This document shows, piece after piece, positions 1 through 7,169 of a stretch of 64,000 bases of DNA; positions within the stretch are counted from its first letter, which is position 1; the number at the start of each line of letters is the position of its first letter. The position numbers and the translations under genes are program-made. Source of the DNA: Actinoplanes missouriensis 431 (GTDB lineage: Bacteria > Actinomycetota > Actinomycetes > Mycobacteriales > Micromonosporaceae); the NCBI RefSeq assembly GCF_000284295.1, contig NC_017093.1, positions 2,294,001-2,358,000 of the forward strand, in the 5' to 3' direction. The notes under the pieces are model-generated. The model was given only the letters and a program-made list of their open reading frames with translations. It made no database searches and was not told where the DNA came from.

Positions 1-486
1 GACCCAGAGGTGCAGCATCGTGTCGTCGTCGAGCGGTTCGTGCAGCTCACCGACGCGATCCCAGCCCTCGGCCTCGTAGAGCGCCACCGCCGAACGCAGC
101 TCCTGCCCCACGTCGAGCACCGCCCGGCGGTCCCGCGCGGGTGCGTGGGCGGCGGCGTGCCGCAGCAGTCGCCGGCCCAGCCCGGAGCGGCGCAGCTCCG
201 GCGCGACGAACAGCCGGGCCACCAGCGCGAGCCGCTCCACGGGAAGACCGGTGGCCCGCGACGCCACCGTGAGGGTCGGATCCTCCGGCGGGCAGTGCAG
301 GGCGACGTGCCCGACGATCCGACCGGCGTCCTCGGCGACCCAGGCGGCGACCGGGTGCCCGGAGCGGAGAAAGCCCGGCACGGCGTCGGGGGTGATCCTC
401 ATGGGGTAGCCGTCGCGGGCGTGCACCCGGAGGAGCAGCTCAAGCGTGGCGTCGTAGTCGGCGTCGGTCTTCTCCCGGATCAGCAC
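1..486 (-). CDS. GNAT-family N-acetyltransferase, C-terminus beyond the window edge
   Basis: The reverse-strand frame is open from a GTG at 486 to the first base, so the C-terminal end is missing. The visible 162 residues have the GNAT pattern: a central strand ending LFVAPELRRSGLGRRLLRHA, which is the acetyl-CoA binding motif A (R/Q-x-x-G-x-G/A), followed by a segment resembling ALYEAEGWDRVG, the usual end of the fold. GNAT enzymes move an acetyl group from acetyl-CoA to an amine; the substrate cannot be read from the sequence. A GGGAGGG stretch lies about 15 bases upstream of the chosen GTG, longer than ideal spacing, so the start is only probable. It is transcribed away from the insertion element beside it. 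Confidence 0.8.
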   Translation of the reverse strand, partial: MLIREKTDADYDATLELLLRVHARDGYPMRITPDAVPGFLRSGHPVAAWVAEDAGRIVGHVALHCPPEDPTLTVASRATGLPVERLALVARLFVAPELRRSGLGRRLLRHAAAHAPARDRRAVLDVGQELRSAVALYEAEGWDRVGELHEPLDDDTMLHLWV

Positions 487-613
487 GCCCGGATGGTAGG
501 GGATCCCTCCCGTTCCGGGCCTCCCATTTCCGGTTGGTCACCCGCGGGTCTGCTTGTTTCTTGCGGTTCCCGGGTTGCGTCCGGTGGTCCCGGGGTTGCG
601 TCTGGCGGTTCCG

Positions 614-684
614 GAGCTCGCAGATCTTGGAATCGCCGAGGCCGGCTGGTGCTCAGTGCGGACAATCCGGGCGGCCGGCAGCAC
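614..684. repeat. Left half of dispersed hairpin repeat (copy A), split by the IS element
   Basis: Removing the IS at 685-2226 and one copy of its GCAC target duplication joins 614-684 to 2227-2320. The joined sequence aligns along about 160 bases with the reverse complement of 46112-46271. Shared blocks include GATCTTGGAA, GGCTGG[CT]GCTCAG, GCGGACAA and the palindromic arm CAGCACTG. A short 21-22 bp tandem pair (GTTGCGTC[CT]GG units, about 571-613) lies just outside it, and nothing else is recognised between 487 and 613. Confidence 0.75.
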
Positions 685-708
685 TGACCCTGATGGCTTA
701 TTCGGTGG
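685..708 (+). repeat. IS1182-type left terminal inverted repeat
   Basis: Pairs with 2203-2226 at 22 of 24 positions; mismatches are at 693 and 697. It directly abuts the GCAC target duplication at 681-684. Confidence 0.8.
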
Positions 709-749
709 GCGTGCCCGTTACCTATGGCCGTCGATGGAGTTATGTGGTC

Positions 750-2202
750 ATGTCGATGCAGCCAAGGCCGTGGCCTGAGGTTCCGAAGCAGACTGCGCGG
801 ATGGCGCGGGCGGCGTTTCGGAAGGGGAATCTGGCGACGCGGATCCGTGATGAGTTGGGTCAGGTGTATGAGGACGGCCGGTTCACGGCTGTGTTCGGGG
901 TGCGGGGACGGCCGGGGATTTCTCCGGCGCAGTTGATGATCGTCAGTGTGTTGCAGTTCGCGGAGGATCTCACCGATCGGCAGGCCGCTGAGGCGGTCCG
1001 GGACCGGATCACCTGGAAATACGCGCTGGGTTTGGAGTTGGACGATCCGGGGTTCGATGCCAGTGTGCTCAGTGAGTTCCGGGCGAGGCTGGTCGATGGT
1101 GAGCTGAGCAGTCTGGCGCTGGACGCGTTGTTGCAGCGGCTGGCCGCGTTGAAGCTGGTCAAGGCCGCCGGTCGGCAGCGCACCGATTCCACGCATGTGC
1201 TCGCGGCGATCCGCCGGCTCAACCGTCTGGAGCTGGCCGGGGAAACGGTGCGGGCCGCGTTGGAAGCGTTGTCCGCCGCGGCGCCGGACTGGCTGACCAC
1301 GGTGATCGACGCGTCCTGGCTCGACGTTTACGGCGCCCGGATCGACAATCTGCGGCTACCGGCCAGCCAGACCCGACGCGACGAACTGCTGCTGCAGTAC
1401 GGCCGCGACGGCTATCACCTGCTCGATGCCGTGCACCAGCCGGACGCCCCGCCCTGGCTGGCCGAGATCCCCGCGGTCCAGGCGTTACGCCGGATCTGGA
1501 TCCAGCAGTTCTGCGGCGACACCGACAGCAGCGGCCGGCGGGAGGTGCGACGGCGGGACCCCGCCCCCAGCGGGGACGGTGTCCCGCCGGCCAGAGACCG
1601 GATCGCCTCGCCGTATGAACACGACGCCCGTTACGCCACCAAACGCGGTAAGGCCTGGACCGGATACAAAGTCCACCTCACCGAAACCTGCGACCCACCC
1701 GAACCCCGCACCGCCAGCGGCAGCACCGGACGCGGGGACCACCCGAACCTGATCACCAACGTGGTCACCACCGCAGCCAGCACCGCCGACAACGCGATGA
1801 CCGCCACCATCCACCAGCAACTCGCCGACAAGAACCTGACCCCCGCCGAACACCTGGTCGACTCCGGCTACCCGTCCGCGCACCAGCGACCGCCGCAAAA
1901 TCGGCCTGCAACCCCGCGACCTGCACGAAGCCGCCACCACCCACCGCACCCAGCAGAACACCAGCGAATGGAAAACCCGCTACCACACCCGCGCCGGCAT
2001 CGAAGGCACCATCCGCCAAACCACCCACGTCACCGGCATCCGCACCGCCCGCTACCGCGGCCTGCCCAAAACCACCCTCGAACACACCCTCGCCGCCACC
2101 GCCATCAACATCATCCGCCTCGACCACTACTGGACCGGCAAACCCCTCAACCGCACCCGCACCACCCACCTCCAACGCCTCAACTTCACCCTCGCCGCCT
2201 AA
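750..2202 (+). pseudogene. IS1182-family transposase, internal deletion plus frameshift
   Basis: From ATG 750 the frame gives a good IS1182 N-terminal and central region: the first catalytic Asp in RTDSTHV and the second in EHLVDSGY. Immediately after LVDSGYPSA, near 1880, the frame turns into Pro/His/Arg-rich nonsense. The family's C-terminus continues in another frame (RRKIGLQPRDLHEA, then TRAGIEGTIRQ with the catalytic Glu, ending RLNFTLAA and TAA at 2200-2202). The roughly 70-80 residue segment that normally lies between these parts, including the Cys-rich insertion, is absent. A deletion of about 230 bp that also shifted the frame explains this better than programmed frameshifting. The gene cannot make an active enzyme. 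Confidence 0.85.
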
Positions 2203-2226
2203 CCACCGAATAAACCAGCAGGGTCA
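2203..2226 (-). repeat. IS1182-type right terminal inverted repeat
   Basis: Begins at the base after the transposase TAA and pairs with 685-708. It is followed by the second GCAC target duplication at 2227-2230. Confidence 0.8.
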
Positions 2227-2320
2227 GCACTGTGAACCAGCCGGGCGAGATGAGCTGGTTACCAGTGCTGTCAGCGGTGTCTCGTACAGCACTGTGGACC
2301 GGCCGGACCGGCCGGTCCAC
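2227..2320. repeat. Right half of dispersed hairpin repeat (copy A)
   Basis: Contains an imperfect palindrome: CACTGTGAACCAGC at 2228-2241 pairs with GCTGGTTACCAGTG downstream, a hairpin with a loop of about 12 bases. A second CAGCACTG at 2287-2294 is followed by a GGCCGGACCGGCC core. The order of blocks matches the reverse complement of 46112-46271. Confidence 0.7.
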
Positions 2321-2340
2321 ACTGTCGGCGCGGTGGCAGG

Positions 2341-2535
2341 GCTCACGGTGGGGCGGTGCGGTGGTGCGGGCTCACGGTGGGGCGGCACGGTGGTGCGGGC
2401 TCACGGTGGGCCGGGGCGGTGGTGCGGGCTCACGGTGGGGCGCGGCGATGGGAGCTCACCGTGAGCCCGCACAGTGGTGCGGGCTCACGATGAGCCACCG
2501 CGGCGGCCAGGGCTCACCGTGGGCCGCTGTCAGGG
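2341..2535. repeat. 29-bp minisatellite with GCTCACGGTG core
   Basis: GCTCACGGTG recurs at 2341, 2370, 2399 and 2428, an exact 29-bp period. It is followed by degenerate and inverted copies: GAGCTCACCGTGAGCC near 2453, GGGCTCACGATGAGCC near 2480 and GGGCTCACCGTGGGCC near 2510. The last forms resemble the 29-bp units at 53821-53890. No credible gene lies between 2321 and 2608. Confidence 0.8.
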
Positions 2536-2608
2536 CGGCACGCGCGGACGACGGACACGCCGCAGCGCCCGCCCCCACCAGGGGACGGGCGCTCCGACGC
2601 GATCAGAA

Positions 2609-3595
2609 TCAGATCGGATTGGTGTACTCAGCCCCGGTGCCCGGGACCCGCGTCGGGACGCCCCGGCGGCTGCGCTGCGCCCGGATCGCCACGTCGATCA
2701 CGTCGTACACCGAGCCGATCACCGCGATCGCGATCGCGATGCCGGTCAGCCACGACCCCGGGTCCGACACCGAGCCCATATCCAATGTGGACAGCCACTC
2801 CGGGTTGAAGAAGCGGTCGGTGCTCAGCAGCCACACCACCGGTGCCGTGAACAGGACCGCGAGCAGCGCGTTCACCAGCGTGACCAGGTGGTTCCAGGTC
2901 TCCTTGCGGAACAGCCACACCGCGTACAGCGCCTCGAGGATCAAGACCACGATCAGGTACGGCCACCAGAAGCTCCAGTTGTCCGGGTTGAGGACGGGCA
3001 CCTCGGTGAATGTGAACTGCTGCAGGACCAGGGCGACGATCAGCAGGACCGGCCACGCGATGCCGGCCGCGAGTTCGCTGATCGTGGTGGCCCGCGGCTC
3101 GTACTTCGGGAGGTCGCCGAGGTTCCATTCGCGGCGCGGCAGCTCGGAGCGGCCCAGGCCGGTGCGCTCCATGATCGCGAAGACCAGGGTGACCCAGAAG
3201 GCCATGTGCGCGCCGACGGTGATCACGGTGGTGACCGCTGTGCCGATCGCTGTGCCGATCGACGCGTCCTCCAGGAGCTTGATCGTGGTGGTGACCGCGA
3301 CGACGATCGGCAGCACCGTCGCCAGCAGCACGGTGAGCAGCCTGCGCCACACGTCGAAGAACTCCGGTCCGATCAGGTACTGCCGGCGGTCCGCGTACCC
3401 ATCGGCGAGCCGGTCGGGATCGCCGAGCTCGAGCAGCGTCTGCTCGACCGCCGCCTCCGGCAGCGAACCACCGGCCACCCGGGCCTCGACCGCGTCCTCG
3501 ATGGATGTGCGCAGTTCACGGTCGATGTCGGTGCGCTGCTGCTCCGGGACGCGGCGCAGGACGGTGAAGACGTAACGGTCGATGAGCGTGGTCAC
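2609..3595 (-). CDS. HAAS-type integral membrane protein, PadR partner
   Basis: A 328-residue protein. The first ~85 residues are soluble and alpha-helical with the HAAS-like pattern (dimeric helical domain with PEQQRTDIDRELRTSIEDAV and a LGDPDRLADGYA motif). About six hydrophobic membrane segments follow between residues ~100 and ~310. It starts at GTG 3595, which shares bases with the TGA of the upstream padR gene (GTGA overlap), so the two are translationally coupled. PadR plus HAAS membrane-protein pairs are common in actinobacteria and Firmicutes. The membrane partner's activity is not known, but co-expression under PadR control is a fair inference. Confidence 0.8.
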   Translation of the reverse strand: MTTLIDRYVFTVLRRVPEQQRTDIDRELRTSIEDAVEARVAGGSLPEAAVEQTLLELGDPDRLADGYADRRQYLIGPEFFDVWRRLLTVLLATVLPIVVAVTTTIKLLEDASIGTAIGTAVTTVITVGAHMAFWVTLVFAIMERTGLGRSELPRREWNLGDLPKYEPRATTISELAAGIAWPVLLIVALVLQQFTFTEVPVLNPDNWSFWWPYLIVVLILEALYAVWLFRKETWNHLVTLVNALLAVLFTAPVVWLLSTDRFFNPEWLSTLDMGSVSDPGSWLTGIAIAIAVIGSVYDVIDVAIRAQRSRRGVPTRVPGTGAEYTNPI

Positions 3596-3936
3596 TGGTG
3601 GCTCCCGGGGGTTTCGAGATCGGTCACTGCCTTGTCGAGCCGCGCCCACTCGTCGCGCAGCGCGGACGCGATGGCGTCGCCCTGCTCGGTGGTGCGGTAG
3701 AACTTGCGCGGGCGGGCTTCGTCGGTGTTCCACGAACTGGTCAGCAGGCCCTGGGACTCCAGGCGCCGCAGCAGGGGGTAGAGCGTGTTCGCCTCCACCT
3801 CGAAACCGGCCGCGCTCAGTGTTTCGAGCAGCGAGTACCCGTATCCCGGCTCCCGGAGGACGGTGAGGCTCGCGACGACGACCGTGCCGCGGCGCAACTC
3901 CTGCAGGTGAGTGGAGAGCGTCGCATCCATTGTCAT
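3592..3936 (-). CDS. PadR-family transcriptional regulator
   Basis: A winged-helix protein of about 114 residues with the PadR signature: an N-terminal helix ELRRGTVVVASLTVLREPGYGYSLLE, a recognition region around VEANTLYPLLRRLESQGLL, a wing with RPRKFYRTTEQG, and a C-terminal dimerisation helix. PadR proteins usually repress their own operon. A start at 3960 would lie inside the palindrome at 3947-3967, so ATG 3936 (or 3930) is preferred. No clear ribosome site precedes it, so a leaderless or very short-leader message is possible. It heads the two-gene operon with the HAAS membrane protein. Confidence 0.85.
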   Translation of the reverse strand: MTMDATLSTHLQELRRGTVVVASLTVLREPGYGYSLLETLSAAGFEVEANTLYPLLRRLESQGLLTSSWNTDEARPRKFYRTTEQGDAIASALRDEWARLDKAVTDLETPGSHQ

Positions 3937-3946
3937 GGCTGAAACG

Positions 3947-3967
3947 ATAGTGTGTGCCACACACTAT
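3947..3967. promoter_or_regulatory. Perfect palindrome, probable PadR operator
   Basis: Ten-base arms ATAGTGTGTG and CACACACTAT are perfect inverses around a single central base. The site is 10 bp upstream of the padR start at 3936. PadR operators are typically such dyads next to the padR promoter, so autorepression is the simplest reading. Confidence 0.7.
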
Positions 3968-4018
3968 GGCAAGCCGCACTACATTGGCTCAGCTCATCTG
4001 GTGAACCTCGCGAAACGG

Positions 4019-5191
4019 TCAGATCGCCGCCTCGATCAGGGTTGCTGCCCGGATGGCGCCACCGTTGGCCCGTACCTCGGCCTTGATCTCCGCACTCCGC
4101 GCCGGCGCCGGACCGCTGACCAGGGCAAGCAGGGCGGCTCGCAGTTCGCCGGCGGTGACCGTGGCCGAGTCGATGACGGTGGCGACGCCGATGGCGGCGA
4201 GCTGTTCGGCGTTCGCGAACTGGTCGGCGGCCTGCGGCGCGGCGATCATCGGGGTCCCGGCCCAGAGTCCCTCGCTGCTGCCGCCCATCCCGGCGTGGGT
4301 GAGGAAGACGTCCGCCTGCTCCAGGATCGCCAGCTGTGGCACCCACGGGTGCACCTCGATGCTCTCCGGCACCGCGCCGAGAACCGCCGGGTCGACGTGC
4401 TTGCCGATCTGCAGCACGGTGTGCCAGCCGGGCAGGTCGCCGAAGGCCGTGACGCAGCGCCGGTAGAACTCCGGGTGCTCGGTGAACGCGGAGCCCAGCG
4501 AGACGAGCAGGACCTTCTTGCCGAGCGCGGCGGCGGGACGGGTCCAGCCGCCCTGGTGCGCGCGGTCGCCGAAGATCGGGCCGACGAAGTCGTAGACCGT
4601 CGGGTCCACCCGGTCGGCGTTCGGCTGCAGGGCACGCGGGATGAGGGCGAGGCCGCGCGCCGGCCGGCCCTGCCACGCCATGCTGTCGGTCACCGCCGAG
4701 CCGTTCGCGGTGAGCCACTCGGTGAACCGCCGGTAGTAGGCGGCGCCCCGCGGGTCGGCCCGCATCGTCTCGACGACCGGCGCCATCTCCGCCTCGTAGC
4801 CGTCCCAGGCGACGAACGTGGGGGAGAGCTGGATCGCCGGGATGCCCCACTCCTCGGCGAGCAGCCGGGCCGGCGCGCCGGCGATGTCGTAGAGGAACAG
4901 GTCGGGGCGGTCGTCGTCGTACGCGGCGCGCAGTTGCGGGAGCATCGCGATCGCGTCGTCCAGGAAGATCGTGAGCTGCTCGATCGGATCGCCGCTCCAG
5001 GACTCCTCGGTGGTGGGCAGGGTGGATTCGTAGGGCTTCAGGGTGGCCCCGGTGGACTCGATGACCTCGGCGAACGAGGGGGCGTTGGCGTACGTGACCC
5101 GGTGACCCCGCTCGACCAGGGTGCGGACGATCTCCAGGCTCGGGTTGACGTGACCGTGTGCCGGGATGCTGACGACGGCGATGTGCGGCAA
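4019..5191 (-). CDS. Macrolide-type (MGT family) glycosyltransferase
   Basis: A 390-residue GT-B, GT1-family enzyme. It opens PHIAVVSIPAHGHVNPSLEIVRTL, the usual acceptor-domain start with the conserved His, and has the C-terminal nucleotide-sugar site VHPWVPQLAILEQADVFLTHAGMGGSSEGLWAGTPM. This family attaches glucose to macrolides and other hydroxylated aglycones, giving antibiotic inactivation or tailoring. The start is TTG 5189-5191 because GAGGAG lies six bases upstream; the frame stays open further upstream, but those codons would run through the operator region. It is divergent from a TetR gene, which suggests drug-inducible expression. Confidence 0.85.
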   Translation of the reverse strand: MPHIAVVSIPAHGHVNPSLEIVRTLVERGHRVTYANAPSFAEVIESTGATLKPYESTLPTTEESWSGDPIEQLTIFLDDAIAMLPQLRAAYDDDRPDLFLYDIAGAPARLLAEEWGIPAIQLSPTFVAWDGYEAEMAPVVETMRADPRGAAYYRRFTEWLTANGSAVTDSMAWQGRPARGLALIPRALQPNADRVDPTVYDFVGPIFGDRAHQGGWTRPAAALGKKVLLVSLGSAFTEHPEFYRRCVTAFGDLPGWHTVLQIGKHVDPAVLGAVPESIEVHPWVPQLAILEQADVFLTHAGMGGSSEGLWAGTPMIAAPQAADQFANAEQLAAIGVATVIDSATVTAGELRAALLALVSGPAPARSAEIKAEVRANGGAIRAATLIEAAI

Positions 5192-5220
5192 GGCGTTCTC
5201 CTCAGTGGCGCTCGAACTGG

Positions 5221-5277
5221 CGAGACGAACCGTATCGTCTCGTAACAACGAAAGCAAGACGAGACGTTGCGTCTCGT
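5221..5277. promoter_or_regulatory. Paired TetR-type operators between glycosyltransferase and tetR
   Basis: Two dyads share the half-site CGAGACG. The first is CGAGACG (5221-5227) with CGTCTCG (5236-5242). The second is ACGAGACG/CGTCTCGT (5259-5277), perfect with a 3-bp spacer. They fill the divergent promoter region of the two genes, the expected place for the TetR protein to bind and repress both. Confidence 0.75.
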
Positions 5278-5297
5278 TCTGCTGTACGATGCCACCC

Positions 5298-5888
5298 ATG
5301 ACCGCAGACCCCGCCCGCCGCAACGAGCGCTCCCGCCGGGCCATCCTCACCGCCGCCCTCGACCTGCTGGGCGAAACCGGCTACGCCGACCTCACGATCG
5401 AGGCCATCGCGGCCCGCGCGGGCGTCGGCAAGCAGACCATCTACCGCTGGTGGCGGAAGAAGGGCGCGATCATCCTGGAAGCGCTGGTCGACGCGATGGC
5501 GGCGGCCGAGGCGGTCGCCCTGCCGGACACCGGCGATCTGGCGGCCGACCTGCGCACGGTCATGCGGGCGACGGTCGCCGAGTTCGCCGACCCGAAACTC
5601 TCCGCCACCACCCGGGCGATCACCATCGAGACGCTCGGCGACGAGAGCCTCGGCGTCCAGGTCCGCGACCAGCTGCTGCGCCCGCAGCTGGACGCGGTCA
5701 AGGATCGGTTACGCGCCGGCCGGGACGCCGGTCAGGTCCGCGACGGCGTCGACCTCGATCAGGCGGTGGAGCTGCTCTTCGGCCCGCTCTACCACCGCTG
5801 GCTGCTGCGCACCGGCCCGCTCACCGACGATTACGCCGACGGCATCGTGGAGCTCGCCGTCGCCGCGATCAGACCCGATCGAAAGTGA
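5298..5888 (+). CDS. TetR/AcrR-family repressor
   Basis: A 196-residue one-domain-plus-sensor TetR protein. The N-terminal helix-turn-helix reads LTIEAIAARAGVGKQTIYRWW at residues ~35-55, then a helical ligand-binding C-terminal domain of the TetR_C_11-like kind (ATTRAITIETLGD, then LRPQLDAVKDRL). ATG 5298 follows the paired operators. Divergence from the macrolide-type glycosyltransferase suggests it senses the substrate or a similar antibiotic. Its last 20 bases overlap the 3' end of the convergent nitrilase-family gene. Confidence 0.88.
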   Translation: MTADPARRNERSRRAILTAALDLLGETGYADLTIEAIAARAGVGKQTIYRWWRKKGAIILEALVDAMAAAEAVALPDTGDLAADLRTVMRATVAEFADPKLSATTRAITIETLGDESLGVQVRDQLLRPQLDAVKDRLRAGRDAGQVRDGVDLDQAVELLFGPLYHRWLLRTGPLTDDYADGIVELAVAAIRPDRK

Positions 5889-6588
5889 AGACCGCGACGT
5901 CGTCCGGGTCGGGTCCCGCCGCGGCGACGAGTTCCCCCCGAGCGTCCCAAATTCCCGACCTTCCCGACGTACGGTCGAAGCCCCCGCCCGTGGCTCCCGC
6001 GAAAGCGGCGGTCACCACCCACACCCCGTGCTCCGCCGCGACCCGCCGGGCCCGCTCACCGTGCACGTGTGCCTCGTGGTCCTGGTGGACCACGCCCGCC
6101 ACGTACCCGTCGATGCCCAGCTTCGCGGTCCGCGCCGCGTGCTCCGGGATCCCGGTGTCCCGGCAGACCGCGACCCCGAGCCGCCACCCGTCGACCTCGA
6201 CCACGGCGGGCTCGCCCGGCGCGAACCGGTCCGCCTCGGTGCCGTGCAGATAGGTCTTGCCGTAGGCGATCCGCGCGCCCGAGCCGTCGATCGCGAGCAC
6301 GCCGATCCACGGGCCGGGGGTGGGCGCGCCGACCAGGGCGAGCGTGCCGGTCGCGGCGCACGCCTCGACGATCGGGGCCAGGCGCGGGTCGTCCGGGGCG
6401 ATCAGGGGCGCGGTCAGCTCGTACCCGGTCAGTGACATCTCCGGGAAGACCACGACCCGGGCGTTCGCGGCCCGGATCGACGCCGCGTGCGCCACCGCGT
6501 TGCCTGCCACGTCGAACGCCGCCGTCGCCGGCTGGGCGGCCGCGATCGTCAGGCCCGGGCTCGTCGAGTTCTGCAAGGATGCATCCAC
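5869..6588 (-). CDS. Carbon-nitrogen hydrolase (nitrilase superfamily)
   Basis: A 239-residue single-domain CN hydrolase. The catalytic triad is visible: Glu in VVFPEMSLTGYE, Lys in GKTYLHGTE and Cys in GVAVCRDTG. These enzymes cleave amides or nitriles using the Cys nucleophile; short forms such as this are usually amidases or deaminated-glutathione-type amidases. The substrate cannot be inferred. The protein appears complete but compact (families often run 260-300 residues). It is convergent with tetR, with a 20-bp tail-to-tail overlap, and divergent from the sigma-factor gene. Confidence 0.85.
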   Translation of the reverse strand: MDASLQNSTSPGLTIAAAQPATAAFDVAGNAVAHAASIRAANARVVVFPEMSLTGYELTAPLIAPDDPRLAPIVEACAATGTLALVGAPTPGPWIGVLAIDGSGARIAYGKTYLHGTEADRFAPGEPAVVEVDGWRLGVAVCRDTGIPEHAARTAKLGIDGYVAGVVHQDHEAHVHGERARRVAAEHGVWVVTAAFAGATGGGFDRTSGRSGIWDARGELVAAAGPDPDDVAVFTFDRV

Positions 6589-6639
6589 ACCCGCGAAAAT
6601 ACCCGGGAACCGTTCCGCCGGGTCGCGCGTGTATCGAGC

Positions 6640-7167
6640 ATGACGGCTTCGACGGGAGCAGCGATCGACGGGGTGACGGTCACGCGGGACGGCGGACCGC
6701 CCGCGGAGGACTTCGAGGCGTTCTACCGCGCCAATGTGGACCGCATCTACCGCGCTCTCGCGGTGACCCTGCGGCGGGACGACCTGGCCGGCGAGGCGGT
6801 CGCCGAGGCGATGGCCCGCGCCTACACCCGCTGGCCGACGGTGGGCGCCCTGGAGAACCCGGCCGGCTGGGTCTTCCGGGTCGGCCTCAACTGGGCCACC
6901 TCATGGTGGCGCAAGGTGCGCCGGGAGCGGCCGCCGTCGGAACGGCCGGAGCCGGCGCAGGGCGGCGTCGCGGAGAACGCGGTGCTGGCCCGCGAGGCGC
7001 TGGACCGGCTGCCGCGCCCGCAGCGGGCCGTGGTGACCTGCCGGATCCTGCTGGACCTGAGCACCGCCGAGACCGCCGAGGCGCTGCGGCTCACCGAGGG
7101 AACCGTGAAGAGCCGGCTGTCCCGCGCGCTCGCCGACCTGCGCCGCGACCTGACCGAGGAGGCCTGA
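6640..7167 (+). CDS. SigE-type ECF RNA polymerase sigma factor
   Basis: A 175-residue sigma-70 protein with regions 2 and 4 only. Region 2 reads EDFEAFYRANVDRIYRALAVTL, then AYTRWPTVGALENPAGWVFRVGLN. Region 4 reads LDRLPRPQRAVVTCRILLDLSTAETAEALRLTEGTVKSRLSRAL. The start is ATG 6640. The stop TGA is two bases before the ATG of the next gene, which encodes a protein with one membrane span after a basic N-terminus, so this pair is probably a sigma factor and its membrane regulator. Confidence 0.88.
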   Translation: MTASTGAAIDGVTVTRDGGPPAEDFEAFYRANVDRIYRALAVTLRRDDLAGEAVAEAMARAYTRWPTVGALENPAGWVFRVGLNWATSWWRKVRRERPPSERPEPAQGGVAENAVLAREALDRLPRPQRAVVTCRILLDLSTAETAEALRLTEGTVKSRLSRALADLRRDLTEEA

Positions 7168-7169
7168 CC

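Larger units (their letters stand above)
685..2226 (+). mobile_element. IS1182-family insertion sequence, internally deleted
   Basis: The element is bounded by 24-bp inverted ends (685-708 and 2203-2226) that match at 22 of 24 positions and start TGACCCTG. It is flanked by the direct repeat GCAC (681-684 and 2227-2230), a plausible 4-bp target duplication. It carries one IS1182-type transposase gene that is broken. At 1542 bp it is shorter than the roughly 1.7-1.8 kb usual for actinobacterial relatives, which fits the missing coding segment. With intact ends it could still be moved by a transposase supplied in trans. Confidence 0.85.

Noticed and set aside
1876..2202. Programmed ribosomal frameshift joining the two transposase parts
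   Set aside because: The parts cannot be joined by a shift alone, because 70-80 expected residues are missing and no slippery run is present at the junction. A deletion is the better reading.
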